64,000 nt of DNA, taken from assembly GCF_038443385.1 (NCBI RefSeq), contig NZ_CP151726.1, forward strand, positions 8,122,001 to 8,186,000, read 5' to 3'. The notes beneath the pieces are model-generated. The model searched no databases. It saw only the letters and a program-made list of their open reading frames with translations, and was not told the origin of the DNA. The DNA is from Stieleria varia. Its GTDB lineage: Bacteria > Planctomycetota > Planctomycetia > Pirellulales > Pirellulaceae. Position 1 is the stretch's first letter, and every line of letters starts with the position of its first letter. Positions 18,217-27,067 of the stretch are shown here, piece by piece. A program made the translations under genes and the position numbers.

Positions 18217-18345
18217 AAGTACGTCAGCCTTTCCAGGCTGACATGCCCTCACCCAGTCAGGCTAGAAAGCCTGACGTACAAAAACCCAGTCAGGCTAGAA
18301 AGCCTGACGTACAGAAACCCAGTCAGGCTAGAAAGCCTGACGTAC
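18217..18345. repeat. 33-bp hairpin repeats (three direct copies plus one inverted)
   Basis: Three direct units start at 18252, 18285 and 18318. Each contains GTCAGGCTAGAAAGCCTGAC, an 8-bp stem with a 4-base loop, followed by GTAC. An inverted relative (ACGTCAGCCTTTCCAGGCTG) lies just before, and another hairpin of the family sits at 13811. Because 33 is a multiple of three, the array is in frame with the downstream hydrolase and would read as a repeating SQARKPDVQKP peptide, but translation there is unlikely. It may act as a transcription barrier after trpB. Confidence 0.85.
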
Positions 18346-18362
18346 TCACCCAACGAAGCACG

Positions 18363-19046
18363 ATGACGAAACTCACTTGGCTTTCTCACGCCTCTTGGCT
18401 GATCGATACCGGTTCGCATCGCATCCTGCTCGATCCTTTCTTGACCGATAACCCAACGGCCAAGTCCAAGCCGTCCGACTTCACGGACATCAGCCACATC
18501 CTGATCTCACACGGACACTTTGATCACGTGGCCGACGCTGCGGCAATCGCCAAAGCGAACGACGCTACCGTGATCGCTGTTTTTGAGATCGCTCAATGGT
18601 TCGCCGACACTCATTCCATCCAATCGACCCTCGGAATGAATCTTGGTGGCTCCGCTGACTTGCCATTCGGCACCGTCAAGATGATTCCCGCTCTGCACAG
18701 CAGCTCACTGCCCGACGGCAGCGACGCGGGTTGCCCGGCCGGATTCATTCTCACGATCAACGGCAAACGGATTTACTTTGCCTGCGACACCGCACTCTTC
18801 AGCGACATGCGTTTGTACGCTCAGGGTGTCGACGTAGCCGTGTTGCCCATCGGCGACCTGTTCACGATGGGAGTGGACGACAGTGTTGCGGCAACCAAAC
18901 TGATCGAGCCGTCGGTGGTGCTGCCCACACATTATGGAACTTGGCCTCCAATCGCGCAAGACGCACAGGTTTGGGCGGAAAAGATCACCCAGCAAACCGG
19001 CGCGACGCCGGTTGTCCTGGATGTCGACGGAACCTACGAAATCTAA
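18363..19046 (+). CDS. UPF0173-type metal-dependent hydrolase (metallo-beta-lactamase fold)
   Basis: 227 residues from the ATG at 18363, just after the hairpin repeats; this matches the family length. The metal-binding motif SHGHFDHVAD gives His50, His52, Asp54 and His55. Further ligands come from ALHSSS (with His near residue 117), ACDTALF (Asp) and LPTHYGTWP near the C-terminus. Members are cytoplasmic hydrolases of unknown substrate within the metallo-beta-lactamase superfamily (YtkL/UlaG-related). It is convergent with the Rieske gene, with only 25 bp between stops. Confidence 0.93.
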   Translation: MTKLTWLSHASWLIDTGSHRILLDPFLTDNPTAKSKPSDFTDISHILISHGHFDHVADAAAIAKANDATVIAVFEIAQWFADTHSIQSTLGMNLGGSADLPFGTVKMIPALHSSSLPDGSDAGCPAGFILTINGKRIYFACDTALFSDMRLYAQGVDVAVLPIGDLFTMGVDDSVAATKLIEPSVVLPTHYGTWPPIAQDAQVWAEKITQQTGATPVVLDVDGTYEI

Positions 19047-19071
19047 CAAACCGCATCCGGCAGTTCGACAC

Positions 19072-19416
19072 TCACTCCACATCTCCCTCTTTTTCCACCA
19101 CCCGTTCACGAACCTTCACGTCATCGCCATCGACCTGCACTTCGAACGAGTCGACCTTGACCCGGGGATTGTCTTCCCAAGTCCCATCGGCAACGCAGAA
19201 TCGCCATGCGTGCCAGGGGCAAGTCACCGAATTGCCCTCCACGTATCCTTCGGCCAGCGACGCCCCCATGTGAGGGCACAGGTCGTCGATCGCGTACCAC
19301 TCGCCACTTTCCTGGCGAAATACCGCGACCATTCGACCGTCATACGGCACCGCACGGCCGCGACCGACCTCAAAATCGCTCACTTTCCCGACCACTTCAA
19401 AATCACTCACGTTCAT
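19072..19416 (-). CDS. Rieske [2Fe-2S] protein (nitrite reductase small-subunit/ferredoxin-like)
   Basis: 114 residues from the ATG at 19416, which is preceded by AAGGAT; the frame is open to 19554, but that extension is atypical and would overlap the divergent gene. The cluster ligands are Cys47 and His49 in CPHMG and Cys66 and His69 in CPWHAW, the standard Rieske box pair. Small single-domain Rieske proteins of this type serve as ferredoxins or as subunits of NAD(P)H-linked oxygenases and nitrite reductases; no partner enzyme lies nearby. It is divergent from the radical SAM gene. Confidence 0.93.
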   Translation of the reverse strand: MNVSDFEVVGKVSDFEVGRGRAVPYDGRMVAVFRQESGEWYAIDDLCPHMGASLAEGYVEGNSVTCPWHAWRFCVADGTWEDNPRVKVDSFEVQVDGDDVKVRERVVEKEGDVE

Positions 19417-19546
19417 ATCCTTTAGGCTGACACCGGTTTCCCTTGTGGAAATCGGCTTGTTTCGACCAGAATTGATTTCACCCAATGGTGCAAATTTACC
19501 GCACTGCGAAATCTTGCCCACCTGACCAACCACCAAAAGCCTCCGC

Positions 19547-21382
19547 ATGATCAATCACGAACGCCGCCGACTGCTGGAATCACGTATTTGGCCCCACGTT
19601 CAAACTCCCGCACAATACGTCGGCGGCGAACGAAACATCGTGGTCAAGGATCATGGACACCTTCGCGGCAAGCTGTGTATCGGATTCCCCGATGCCTACA
19701 CGATCGGTATGAGCCACCACGGGCTGCAAGTCCTGTACTCGCTGATGAATCGCCGCTCCGACTGGTGTGCCGAACGGGTTTTCGCTCCATGGCCAGACAT
19801 GGAACAGCAACTCCGCAAACACGACATACCACTCTACAGCCTGGAAACCTTCACCGCCCTGTCGGATTTCGACGTCGTCGGACTGAGCCTGCAGTACGAG
19901 ATCAGCTCGCCAAACGTGTTAACCATGATCGATCTGGGAGGCATTCCACTGGATGCCGTGGATCGCACGATGGCCGATCCGCTGTTGGTCGCTGGCGGCC
20001 CGTGTTGCCAAAACCCGGAACCGATGGCGGACTACTTTGACGTCATGATCACCGGCGATGGAGAACCGGCACTGCCAGTCATCTGCGACCTCTGGATCGA
20101 ACTCAAAGAAAAATATCGCCGCGCCGATGGCAGCTTTGCCGACGGTGAGACTGGCCGCCAACAGCGTGCCGATGCTTTACTCGTCGTCGCCCAACAAATC
20201 GAATACGCCTACGTCCCACGCTTCTACCAATGCGAATACGCCGACGATCGCATCCAATCCCTCACGCCCACACGCGACGACATCCCCAAAACAGTCGCCC
20301 CCAGCGTCATCAGCGACTTGGACGGAATCCCCCTACCGACCAAGCCGATCGTTCCCTACATCGAATGTGTTCACGATCGAATCGCATTAGAAATCATGCG
20401 TGGATGCCCGCACCTCTGTCGGTTCTGCCAAAGCACGGTGATCAAACGCCCGCTGCGAATCCGCGAAGTCGAAACGATCGTCGACGCCGCTTGGGAAAGC
20501 TATCTCAACACGGGCCACAACGAGATCAGCATCCTCTCGCTCTCCAGCAGTGACTACCCGCACTTCGAACCCCTGGTCAAACGACTCCACGAAGTCTTCA
20601 AGCCGGTCGGCGTGAACATCAGCGTCCCCAGCCTTCGCGTGAATGATCAACTGCGCTCGTTGCCGCAATTGATCGGTAGCGAACGTCGAAATTCATTGAC
20701 ACTGGCACCCGAAGTCGCCCGCGATGACATGCGGGAACAGATTCGCAAAAAGATCAAGAACAGTGACTTGATCGAAGGCTGCCGGGCCGCGTTCCAAAAC
20801 GGCTTTGAGAGCGTCAAGCTGTATTTCATGTGCGGCCTGCCCGGCGAACGCGCCGTCGATCTCGATGGCATCGTCGACTTGGCTGAAACGATTGCCACCG
20901 TAGGTAAAGAAGTCCGTGGTCGCTACGCACGCGTGACCGCCAGCGTGTCTAACTTCGTCCCCAAAGCTCACACGCCGTACCAGTGGAACGGAATGCAGCG
21001 TCGGGAATACTTTCAATGGGCACACAAGTATTTGTGGAGTCGACGCACGATCCGCAGCGTGAACATCAAGTGCCACGACATCGAAACGAGCCTGCTAGAA
21101 GGCGTCATCAGCCGAGGCGATCGCCGAACCGGCAAAGCCATCCGACTGGCGTGGGAACGCGGCGCTCGCATGGACGGATGGACCGAATACCTCGATCCGC
21201 AACGATGGTGGCAAGCCCTAGCGGACGCCGGAATCAACGTCGATCGTCAAGTCCACGATAGCTATGAAATGATGGACAAGCTGCCCTGGGATCACGTCAA
21301 CATCAAATTCGGACGCGGCTATCTAGAGAAAGAGCAGGGCAGGGCAACGGTTCAACTGGCCGCCATGGCCAATGCCACCTAG
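19547..21382 (+). CDS. Radical SAM protein of the TIGR03960 type with B12-binding-like N-domain
   Basis: 611 residues. The N-terminal ~250 residues resemble the B12-binding-like domain of this family (CIGFPDAYTIGMSHHG; GLSLQYEISSPN; LVAGGPCCQNPEP). The radical SAM cluster motif is RGCPHLCRFC, with Cys287, Cys291 and Cys294 in the CX3CX2C spacing. The C-terminal part includes LYFMCGLPGE and NFVPKAHTPYQW, typical of TIGR03960. In many bacteria this protein is fused to or followed by a TIGR03936/DUF2344 partner; none is found here. The precise reaction is unknown. Confidence 0.9.
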   Translation: MINHERRRLLESRIWPHVQTPAQYVGGERNIVVKDHGHLRGKLCIGFPDAYTIGMSHHGLQVLYSLMNRRSDWCAERVFAPWPDMEQQLRKHDIPLYSLETFTALSDFDVVGLSLQYEISSPNVLTMIDLGGIPLDAVDRTMADPLLVAGGPCCQNPEPMADYFDVMITGDGEPALPVICDLWIELKEKYRRADGSFADGETGRQQRADALLVVAQQIEYAYVPRFYQCEYADDRIQSLTPTRDDIPKTVAPSVISDLDGIPLPTKPIVPYIECVHDRIALEIMRGCPHLCRFCQSTVIKRPLRIREVETIVDAAWESYLNTGHNEISILSLSSSDYPHFEPLVKRLHEVFKPVGVNISVPSLRVNDQLRSLPQLIGSERRNSLTLAPEVARDDMREQIRKKIKNSDLIEGCRAAFQNGFESVKLYFMCGLPGERAVDLDGIVDLAETIATVGKEVRGRYARVTASVSNFVPKAHTPYQWNGMQRREYFQWAHKYLWSRRTIRSVNIKCHDIETSLLEGVISRGDRRTGKAIRLAWERGARMDGWTEYLDPQRWWQALADAGINVDRQVHDSYEMMDKLPWDHVNIKFGRGYLEKEQGRATVQLAAMANAT

Positions 21383-21432
21383 CTGCTGCGGGATCGAATG
21401 AAGCTTGCCTCACAACCCGACATGCATGTCCG

Positions 21433-22635
21433 CTACGCCCCCAGTACCGCGATCTGCTCCACCGCGTTGACGTCGGCGACCTTGGTTTCTGCGCCAGCCG
21501 AGTCGAGTCGGTACACGCCGCCACCATCGCTGTACAACACCGCCCCGTCATCCGCTACCGCATACGCCATCACGTGCTTTGCAATCGACTTGGCGGAACC
21601 GGTATCGAACGACTCACCAGGCTCGAAACGCACCAACTCCCAATCCCCTGGGACCAGCCGCATGCGTTTCTCTTGCCCCTTCTGCTGAATCGCTTTCTGC
21701 GTTTCCAAAACCCTGCCCCACAAGACACGACGCTGCGTTTGCGTCTCGGGTGTCTCCACCAGATGCTCGCTGGTCAACGGTTTGCCGACGAACATCATCG
21801 ACATGAAATTGGCAAAGAAAAATAGCATCCGCATGAAACGATACGGCAACAAGAAAAAATCCTTCACCGTCGTTTTCAGATCGCCACTCTGCCGCTGCAT
21901 CGGTGGTTTGTACGGTCGCCGAATCGCGTACAAAGCGCCCTGATGATCCAAACGCGGATTTAAAAAATCGTACGCTTCGTCACTCACCAAATGCTCCACG
22001 TCGCCTTCATCAACCGCAATGCGACAGATCTGCCCCGGGCCTCGACCGATCGGGTAGCCTTCGGGCGTACGTCCAACAGCCGTGCTGTGAAAATACAAAA
22101 ACGCGGTTTCGTCATCACGATGCCACCACGGACACTCGTCACAGGTGTCGCCATCAGTGATCTGCCGTTGATGAGGGCGATCCGTGTGCTTGAGCTTGAT
22201 GTGGACGGTACCGTCGCCTGCGGCCACCGCGAATGCCAACATGCCGTCCCAGGCATTGGCAACCAAGCCTTGCGGGTCAAAGTCGTTGCTGTGCATCAAC
22301 CGCGTCTCGAACCCTTTCTCCAAGTCATACGAGAACAATCCGCCAGCGCCAAACACGTTCATCGAATAACACATCGTATTGCCGATGCCACGCGTCACCC
22401 CCGTGAATCGCGGAATCGCTTGTGGCCGCGCCGCATTCTGAAACGCACCGAGTCCGGGCATCATGCTGGCATTCAGATCCCAAGCGTCCGTTTCTTGCTT
22501 CCAACTGTTGGTCGATCGAGACCGCTGCACTCGCGACTCGGCCTCCTTGGCGAACCGACTCTCATGCGTCGTCGGATCACGATCGCCATCGACCAAATAA
22601 ACCTTTCCACCGCTCAGCAAAGCCAATTTTGTCAT
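21433..22635 (-). CDS. Conserved planctomycete hypothetical, beta-propeller-like
   Basis: 400 residues, not recognised as a named family. It starts MTKLALLSGGKVYLVDGDRD, and the repeats of the type GGLFSYDLEKGFETRLM, GQICRIAVDEGDVEHLV and GGVYRLDSAGAETKV suggest a TolB/WD-like propeller reading 'value plus parameter' blades. A hydrophobic and aromatic segment (LPYRFMRMLFFFANFMSM) near residues 285-305 could be membrane-associated. No signal peptide. It is divergent from the sulfatase, with 138 bp between starts, and convergent with the radical SAM gene. Confidence 0.72.
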   Translation of the reverse strand: MTKLALLSGGKVYLVDGDRDPTTHESRFAKEAESRVQRSRSTNSWKQETDAWDLNASMMPGLGAFQNAARPQAIPRFTGVTRGIGNTMCYSMNVFGAGGLFSYDLEKGFETRLMHSNDFDPQGLVANAWDGMLAFAVAAGDGTVHIKLKHTDRPHQRQITDGDTCDECPWWHRDDETAFLYFHSTAVGRTPEGYPIGRGPGQICRIAVDEGDVEHLVSDEAYDFLNPRLDHQGALYAIRRPYKPPMQRQSGDLKTTVKDFFLLPYRFMRMLFFFANFMSMMFVGKPLTSEHLVETPETQTQRRVLWGRVLETQKAIQQKGQEKRMRLVPGDWELVRFEPGESFDTGSAKSIAKHVMAYAVADDGAVLYSDGGGVYRLDSAGAETKVADVNAVEQIAVLGA

Positions 22636-22773
22636 CGTATCGGACGTCGATTCCGTGTTTCCGCTAAGTTACTGTGACATCACCTGAGACCGATCTTAAT
22701 CGATTGAACCCTGCTCCGGTGCCAGCGACTGGACTAAGATAGAACGTTCCCATCACACATTTCCCAACTCTCA

Positions 22774-24183
22774 ATGACTTGTCAATCGATGCTTCAGAAA
22801 CTACTTTCCCTGACCGCACTGATCTGCTTGCTCGCCATCCAGGGCTTCAGCCCCGCTGAAGCAGCCGAAAAACCAAACATCATCTACATCCTGCTGGACG
22901 ACGCGGGCTACGGGGATCTGTCCTGTTACGGACAACAGAAGTTCCAGACACCCAACATCGACCGACTGGCCCAGGAAGGCATCCAGTTCACCGACCACTA
23001 CTCCGGTAGCACCGTCTGCGCACCGACGCGTTGCTCGCTGATGACCGGCCTGCATACCGGTCACACCTACGTCAGAGGAAACCGCGAAGTCAAACCGGAG
23101 GGGCAGGCAGCCATGCCGGCAGATATCGTAACGATCCCTCGCTTGCTACGTAACGCCGGCTACAAAACCGGCGCGTTCGGCAAATGGGGACTCGGCGCAC
23201 CAGGCTCGCCAAGTGATCCTGCGAATCACTTCGACGTGTTCTATGGATACAACTGCCAACGTGAAGCACACAATTATTACCCGACACACTTGTGGAGCAA
23301 TTTTGAGCGTGTTGAACTCGACGGCAAGACCTACACCGCACCGCTGATCGCGAACGCAGCAACTCAATTCATCAGGGACAATAAAGACGTTCCGTTCTTT
23401 GTTTACTTGCCCGTCACCATTCCGCATGCCGCCATGCACGCGCCCGAGTCCGATGTGGCACCGTTCCGCGATCAGTTTCCTGAGTACGAAAACAAAATCG
23501 GAAAGTACGCGGGCACCGAGTTTCGCAACCCCGCCGCAGCCTTTGTCGCGATGATGACGATCCTGGACAACGAAGTCGGTGAGTTGATGACGCTCCTTCA
23601 AACACTTGACCTTGACGACAACACCATCGTGATGCTCTCCAGTGACAACGGTCCACACCGCGAAGGAGGTCATGACCCGGTGCTCTTCGACAGCAACGGA
23701 CCACTTCGAGGTTTCAAACGCGACCTTACCGAAGGCGGCATTCGGGCTCCGATGATCGCCCGATGGCCCGGAAAGATCGCCCCCGGCAGAAAAACGTCAC
23801 ACGCCTCTGCGCACTGGGACGTCCTGCCAACCGTCTGTGAACTGGCCGGCGTGAAGACACCCAACAACATCGATGGCATCTCGTTCGTCAACACCCTGAT
23901 GGGCAAACCCGACCAGCAACCCCAACACGACTACCTGTACTGGGAATTCTACGAACAAGGCGGAAAACGGGCGGTCCGCTTCGGCAACTGGAAAGCGATC
24001 CAGTTGAACCTGAACAAAAATGCGGACAGTCCCGTCGCACTCTACGACCTCAGCCAAGACATCGGCGAAACCAACGACGTCGCATCCGAACATCCCGACT
24101 TGGTCGCCAAAGCAAAACGCTTTTTCACCGATGCCCACACACCCAGCGAGTTCTGGAGCTTCGGCACAAAAAAGCAGAAGTAG
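22774..24183 (+). CDS. Secreted sulfatase (formylglycine-dependent, arylsulfatase A family)
   Basis: 469 residues. A signal peptide covers about residues 1-30 (LLSLTALICLLAIQGFSPAEA). Metal-binding Asp42 and Asp43 lie in YILLDDAGYGD. The modification motif is Cys82-Ala-Pro84-Thr-Arg86 (CAPTRCSLMTG), where Cys becomes formylglycine by FGE; further catalytic landmarks are GKWGLG, PHAAMH and SSDNGPH. It hydrolyses sulfate esters outside the cytoplasmic membrane, probably on marine sulfated polysaccharides. Planctomycetes of this group encode very many paralogues. No sulfatase-modifying factor is nearby. Confidence 0.95.
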   Translation: MTCQSMLQKLLSLTALICLLAIQGFSPAEAAEKPNIIYILLDDAGYGDLSCYGQQKFQTPNIDRLAQEGIQFTDHYSGSTVCAPTRCSLMTGLHTGHTYVRGNREVKPEGQAAMPADIVTIPRLLRNAGYKTGAFGKWGLGAPGSPSDPANHFDVFYGYNCQREAHNYYPTHLWSNFERVELDGKTYTAPLIANAATQFIRDNKDVPFFVYLPVTIPHAAMHAPESDVAPFRDQFPEYENKIGKYAGTEFRNPAAAFVAMMTILDNEVGELMTLLQTLDLDDNTIVMLSSDNGPHREGGHDPVLFDSNGPLRGFKRDLTEGGIRAPMIARWPGKIAPGRKTSHASAHWDVLPTVCELAGVKTPNNIDGISFVNTLMGKPDQQPQHDYLYWEFYEQGGKRAVRFGNWKAIQLNLNKNADSPVALYDLSQDIGETNDVASEHPDLVAKAKRFFTDAHTPSEFWSFGTKKQK

Positions 24184-24618
24184 CCGCACGCTATCGACTT
24201 TCCAAGTCGAAAACGAACGCCACCATACGCCCAAACACAAACCATACGCTCTCCGCCGCGACTCCCTACCGCCACCTCCCCCAAGGAACTTGGGGAACGT
24301 CGAGCGACGATTGTCGTTCGACTTTCTAAGTCGAAAACAAACGCCACCATACGCCCAAACACAAACCATACGCTCTCCGCCGCGACTCCCTACCGCCACC
24401 TCCCCCAAGGAACTTGGGGGAGGTCGAGCAGAGCCTTTTAGGCGAATGCGAGGGAGGGGGCCTGTCTGCCCAAGAATACGTTTGAACGTGGCAAATCGCT
24501 TGCCGGGGCACGCTATCGACTTGGAAAGTCGAGCGACAATTGTCGTTCGACTTTCCAAGTCGAAAACGAACGCCACCATACGCCCAAACACAAACCATAC
24601 GCTCTCCGCCGAGACGCC
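24184..24618. repeat. Interspersed palindromic repeats, three copies
   Basis: Copies of a ~64-bp block (TCCAAGTCGAAAACGAACGC, then GCCACCATACGCCCAAACAC, AAACCATACGCTCTCCGCC) start near 24201, 24325 and 24554, all in the same orientation. Between copies are GTCGTTCGACTTTCTAAG and related GTCGAGCGACAAT palindromes, and a hairpin CCCCCAAGGAACTTGGGGG at 24402-24420. The GTCGTTCGAC/GTCGAGCGACAAT text is shared with the 152-bp array at 8870-9767, so both belong to one repeat family. No gene is seen; open frames across the region follow from a lack of stops in the repeats. Confidence 0.82.
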
Positions 24619-25662
24619 TTAACGTCGATCAATCTCCGCCGCCGCACCGATTCGAATCGATTCGGTTGCGGCCAAGCACATTGCGACCGACCATCGCCCG
24701 TCCTCCGCCGTGCAATGCAACGCGGTGCCGTTCTGAATTGCATCGGCGACGCGAACGATCTGATCCTCCAACTCAAACAACTCACCGGTCGGTTTCTCGA
24801 TCGGGATCGTTGTGACTTCGTTGCCATCAAACGCCCGCAACGAAAAAGTCGGATGCCGAGTCCGATCCATCGCACCACTCCACGACGCCCACAAAGCACC
24901 CTTGGTCCCTGTGATCTTCGCCGTTTGATGATGCTCAAACGCGCTGAGCGTTTGCGTCACCACGGCATAGGCGCCCCCATCAAGATGCATGATCGCGCTG
25001 AAATTGTCTTGCAACTCAGGGTGATCCGGCTGCCGAGAATTGGCCGTTGCATAAACCGATTTTGGCTCGCCTGCCGACGCAAGGTACCAGCGTGCCAAGT
25101 CAAAGAAGTGGATCGGTTCCTCAAGAATCCAGTTTCCGACGCGATGGATGTCGTACCGCCAACCATCCGCTCCTTGACGATACGGATTTCGAGACAATTC
25201 GACGAGACAGTACTGCGGCGTCCCAATGAATCCGTCTTCGATCATCTCCTTGGCCTTGCCCCACATCGATGACAATCGCAGTTCGTGTCCGACGCACAGC
25301 AAACGATCCCGTTCCTTGGCCAAATCGATCATCGAATCGCACTCGCCCAGCGAAACACCCATTGGCTTTTCCAACAGCAAGTGCTTTCCAGCGGACAACA
25401 CCGCCGTGGCGACTTCATGGTGCAGATAGCTGGGCACCACCACATCAACGACGGTGACTTCACCACGAGACAACAGCTCTCGATAGTCGGTGGTCACAAA
25501 AGCATCAGGATACATCTCGCGTGCAGCAGCAGCAGACGCATCGCTTCTGGCCGCAATGGCAACCAACTTTGCATTGTCAGCTTTCGCGATCGCATCGGCA
25601 TGATGTTTTCCCCATGCTCCAAATCCGATCAGTCCGTAGGCAACCTTATTGTCATCCATCAA
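24619..25662 (-). CDS. Gfo/Idh/MocA family oxidoreductase (cytoplasmic)
   Basis: 347 residues. The N-terminal Rossmann fold binds NAD(P) through GLIGFGAWGKHHAD, and the conserved substrate lysine is in LLLEKPMGVSL. A family C-terminal domain follows with DLARWYLAS-like text. It lacks a signal peptide. It probably oxidises or isomerises a sugar or inositol derivative; the substrate cannot be read. It overlaps the upstream oxidoreductase by 11 bp, so the pair is translationally coupled, and both lie at the far end of the polysaccharide locus. Confidence 0.9.
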   Translation of the reverse strand: MMDDNKVAYGLIGFGAWGKHHADAIAKADNAKLVAIAARSDASAAAAREMYPDAFVTTDYRELLSRGEVTVVDVVVPSYLHHEVATAVLSAGKHLLLEKPMGVSLGECDSMIDLAKERDRLLCVGHELRLSSMWGKAKEMIEDGFIGTPQYCLVELSRNPYRQGADGWRYDIHRVGNWILEEPIHFFDLARWYLASAGEPKSVYATANSRQPDHPELQDNFSAIMHLDGGAYAVVTQTLSAFEHHQTAKITGTKGALWASWSGAMDRTRHPTFSLRAFDGNEVTTIPIEKPTGELFELEDQIVRVADAIQNGTALHCTAEDGRWSVAMCLAATESIRIGAAAEIDRR

Positions 25663-26977
25663 TCTCGTATCCCTTTCGATAACTGCGTTTCATCAATGAT
25701 GCGGCGACTTCATCCCCGACAATCTGCTCCTGCACGGGGTCCCAGGTGATCTCTCGATGCACTCGCAAACAGATGTTGGCCAAGTGACAGGTGGTCAAAA
25801 TCCGATGATGCGAATCAATGTCGGAGATAGGAGTTTGGCGAGTCCGCAAACACTGAAAGAAATTGCCCATGTGCGACCCGGGCTCGCCACCGTACAAATC
25901 TTGCAACACACCCTCGGGCAGCGGACGTTCCGCCAACTGCGTGACCGGCGTGCCCTCCAAAGTTCCTCGATTGACAAAGAAACGTCCTTGCGTCCCCGTG
26001 AACGTGATTCCGTTTCGCGACGAATCAATCAACATTTCAATGTCGTTGTCAAACTGACAAGTGACTGAAAAATTGATCGGCGTGTTGTAGGTGTCATCAC
26101 GCGTCGGCATTCCATCGACCAGCGTCTGATTCATCTTCGCGGTCCCCGCAACACGCTTGGGGCCACCGTCGGCTTGACCGATCGCCCATTGCGCGATGTC
26201 AACGTGATGTGCCCCCCAATCACAAAGCTGCCCGCCTGCGTACTCATACCACCAGCGAAACGTTCGGTGCGTTCGCTCCGGTATGTACTCCGTCAACGGC
26301 GCTGGCCCCAACCAACGCTCCCAGTTCAGGGTTGCCGGAGGCGACGACGCGTCAAACGGACCACCTTCCCAGCCCTTATCAAGTCCGATGTGAATCTTCT
26401 GCAGGGTCCCGACGCGGCCATCTCGAACCATCGCGATCGCTGTCAAAAAACGATTGTTGTATTCACTCCGCTGCTGCGTCCCCACCTGAAACACTCGCCC
26501 GGTTTCCTTGACCACATCGCGGATACGTTTTCCTTCGTCGATCGTCACCGCAACCGGCTTTTCACAGTAAACATCCTTGCCCGCTCGCATGGCTTCGATT
26601 GCGATTTTGGCGTGCCAGTGATCGGGCGTTGCGATCAAGACCGCGTCAATGTCTGGCCTTTCTAGCACACGACGATAATCGTCGACCAGTTCACAGCGAT
26701 CGCCTGTGACATGCTTCTTCGCGTACCGCCCGGCATCCTGATCCAATTCACATATGGCAGCGATATCGCCCAATTCCGCAGCCAGCTTTCCGATCGCGAT
26801 CCCCCGTCCCTGTCGCTTGGTTTTCGGCTGAAATCCAGCGCCGATCAATCCCAACACCGGCCGATCATTCTTTGCCGAATCGTCGGCCAACACATCACCG
26901 TAACAGACGCTCGTGGACGCCAACGCGGTTGCCGCAGTCGCCAAGAATGCGCGGCGGTTCGTCTTTCGATGTTTCAT
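25652..26977 (-). CDS. Tat-exported Gfo/Idh/MocA family oxidoreductase
   Basis: 441 residues. The twin-arginine signal is TNRRAFLATAATALAS. After it come the NAD(P)-binding GLIGAGFQPK region, IATPDHWHAKIA and the family motif CEKPVAVTI, then a C-terminal domain including WWYEYAGGQLCDWGAHHVDIA. Periplasmic Gfo/Idh/MocA proteins with Tat signals are characteristic of planctomycetes, carry their cofactor across folded, and are thought to act on sugars released from polysaccharides. It is 90 bp downstream of the heparinase-like gene. Confidence 0.92.
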   Translation of the reverse strand: MKHRKTNRRAFLATAATALASTSVCYGDVLADDSAKNDRPVLGLIGAGFQPKTKRQGRGIAIGKLAAELGDIAAICELDQDAGRYAKKHVTGDRCELVDDYRRVLERPDIDAVLIATPDHWHAKIAIEAMRAGKDVYCEKPVAVTIDEGKRIRDVVKETGRVFQVGTQQRSEYNNRFLTAIAMVRDGRVGTLQKIHIGLDKGWEGGPFDASSPPATLNWERWLGPAPLTEYIPERTHRTFRWWYEYAGGQLCDWGAHHVDIAQWAIGQADGGPKRVAGTAKMNQTLVDGMPTRDDTYNTPINFSVTCQFDNDIEMLIDSSRNGITFTGTQGRFFVNRGTLEGTPVTQLAERPLPEGVLQDLYGGEPGSHMGNFFQCLRTRQTPISDIDSHHRILTTCHLANICLRVHREITWDPVQEQIVGDEVAASLMKRSYRKGYEIDG

Positions 26978-27067
26978 GAATACGATTCGCTAACAAGCCA
27001 GGAAGACAGATAAAATCGGATCAGGTGATGGACCATTGTAACCATCTCCAATCCGCGCCGGGGCACC

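Noticed and set aside
18252-18345. CRISPR-like 33-bp repeats
   Set aside because: The units are directly adjacent without unique spacers and there are no cas genes; they are hairpin repeats.
24020-24622. Long frames over the sulfatase end and following repeats, on both strands
   Set aside because: They exist because the repeats have few stops and overlap the real sulfatase C-terminus.
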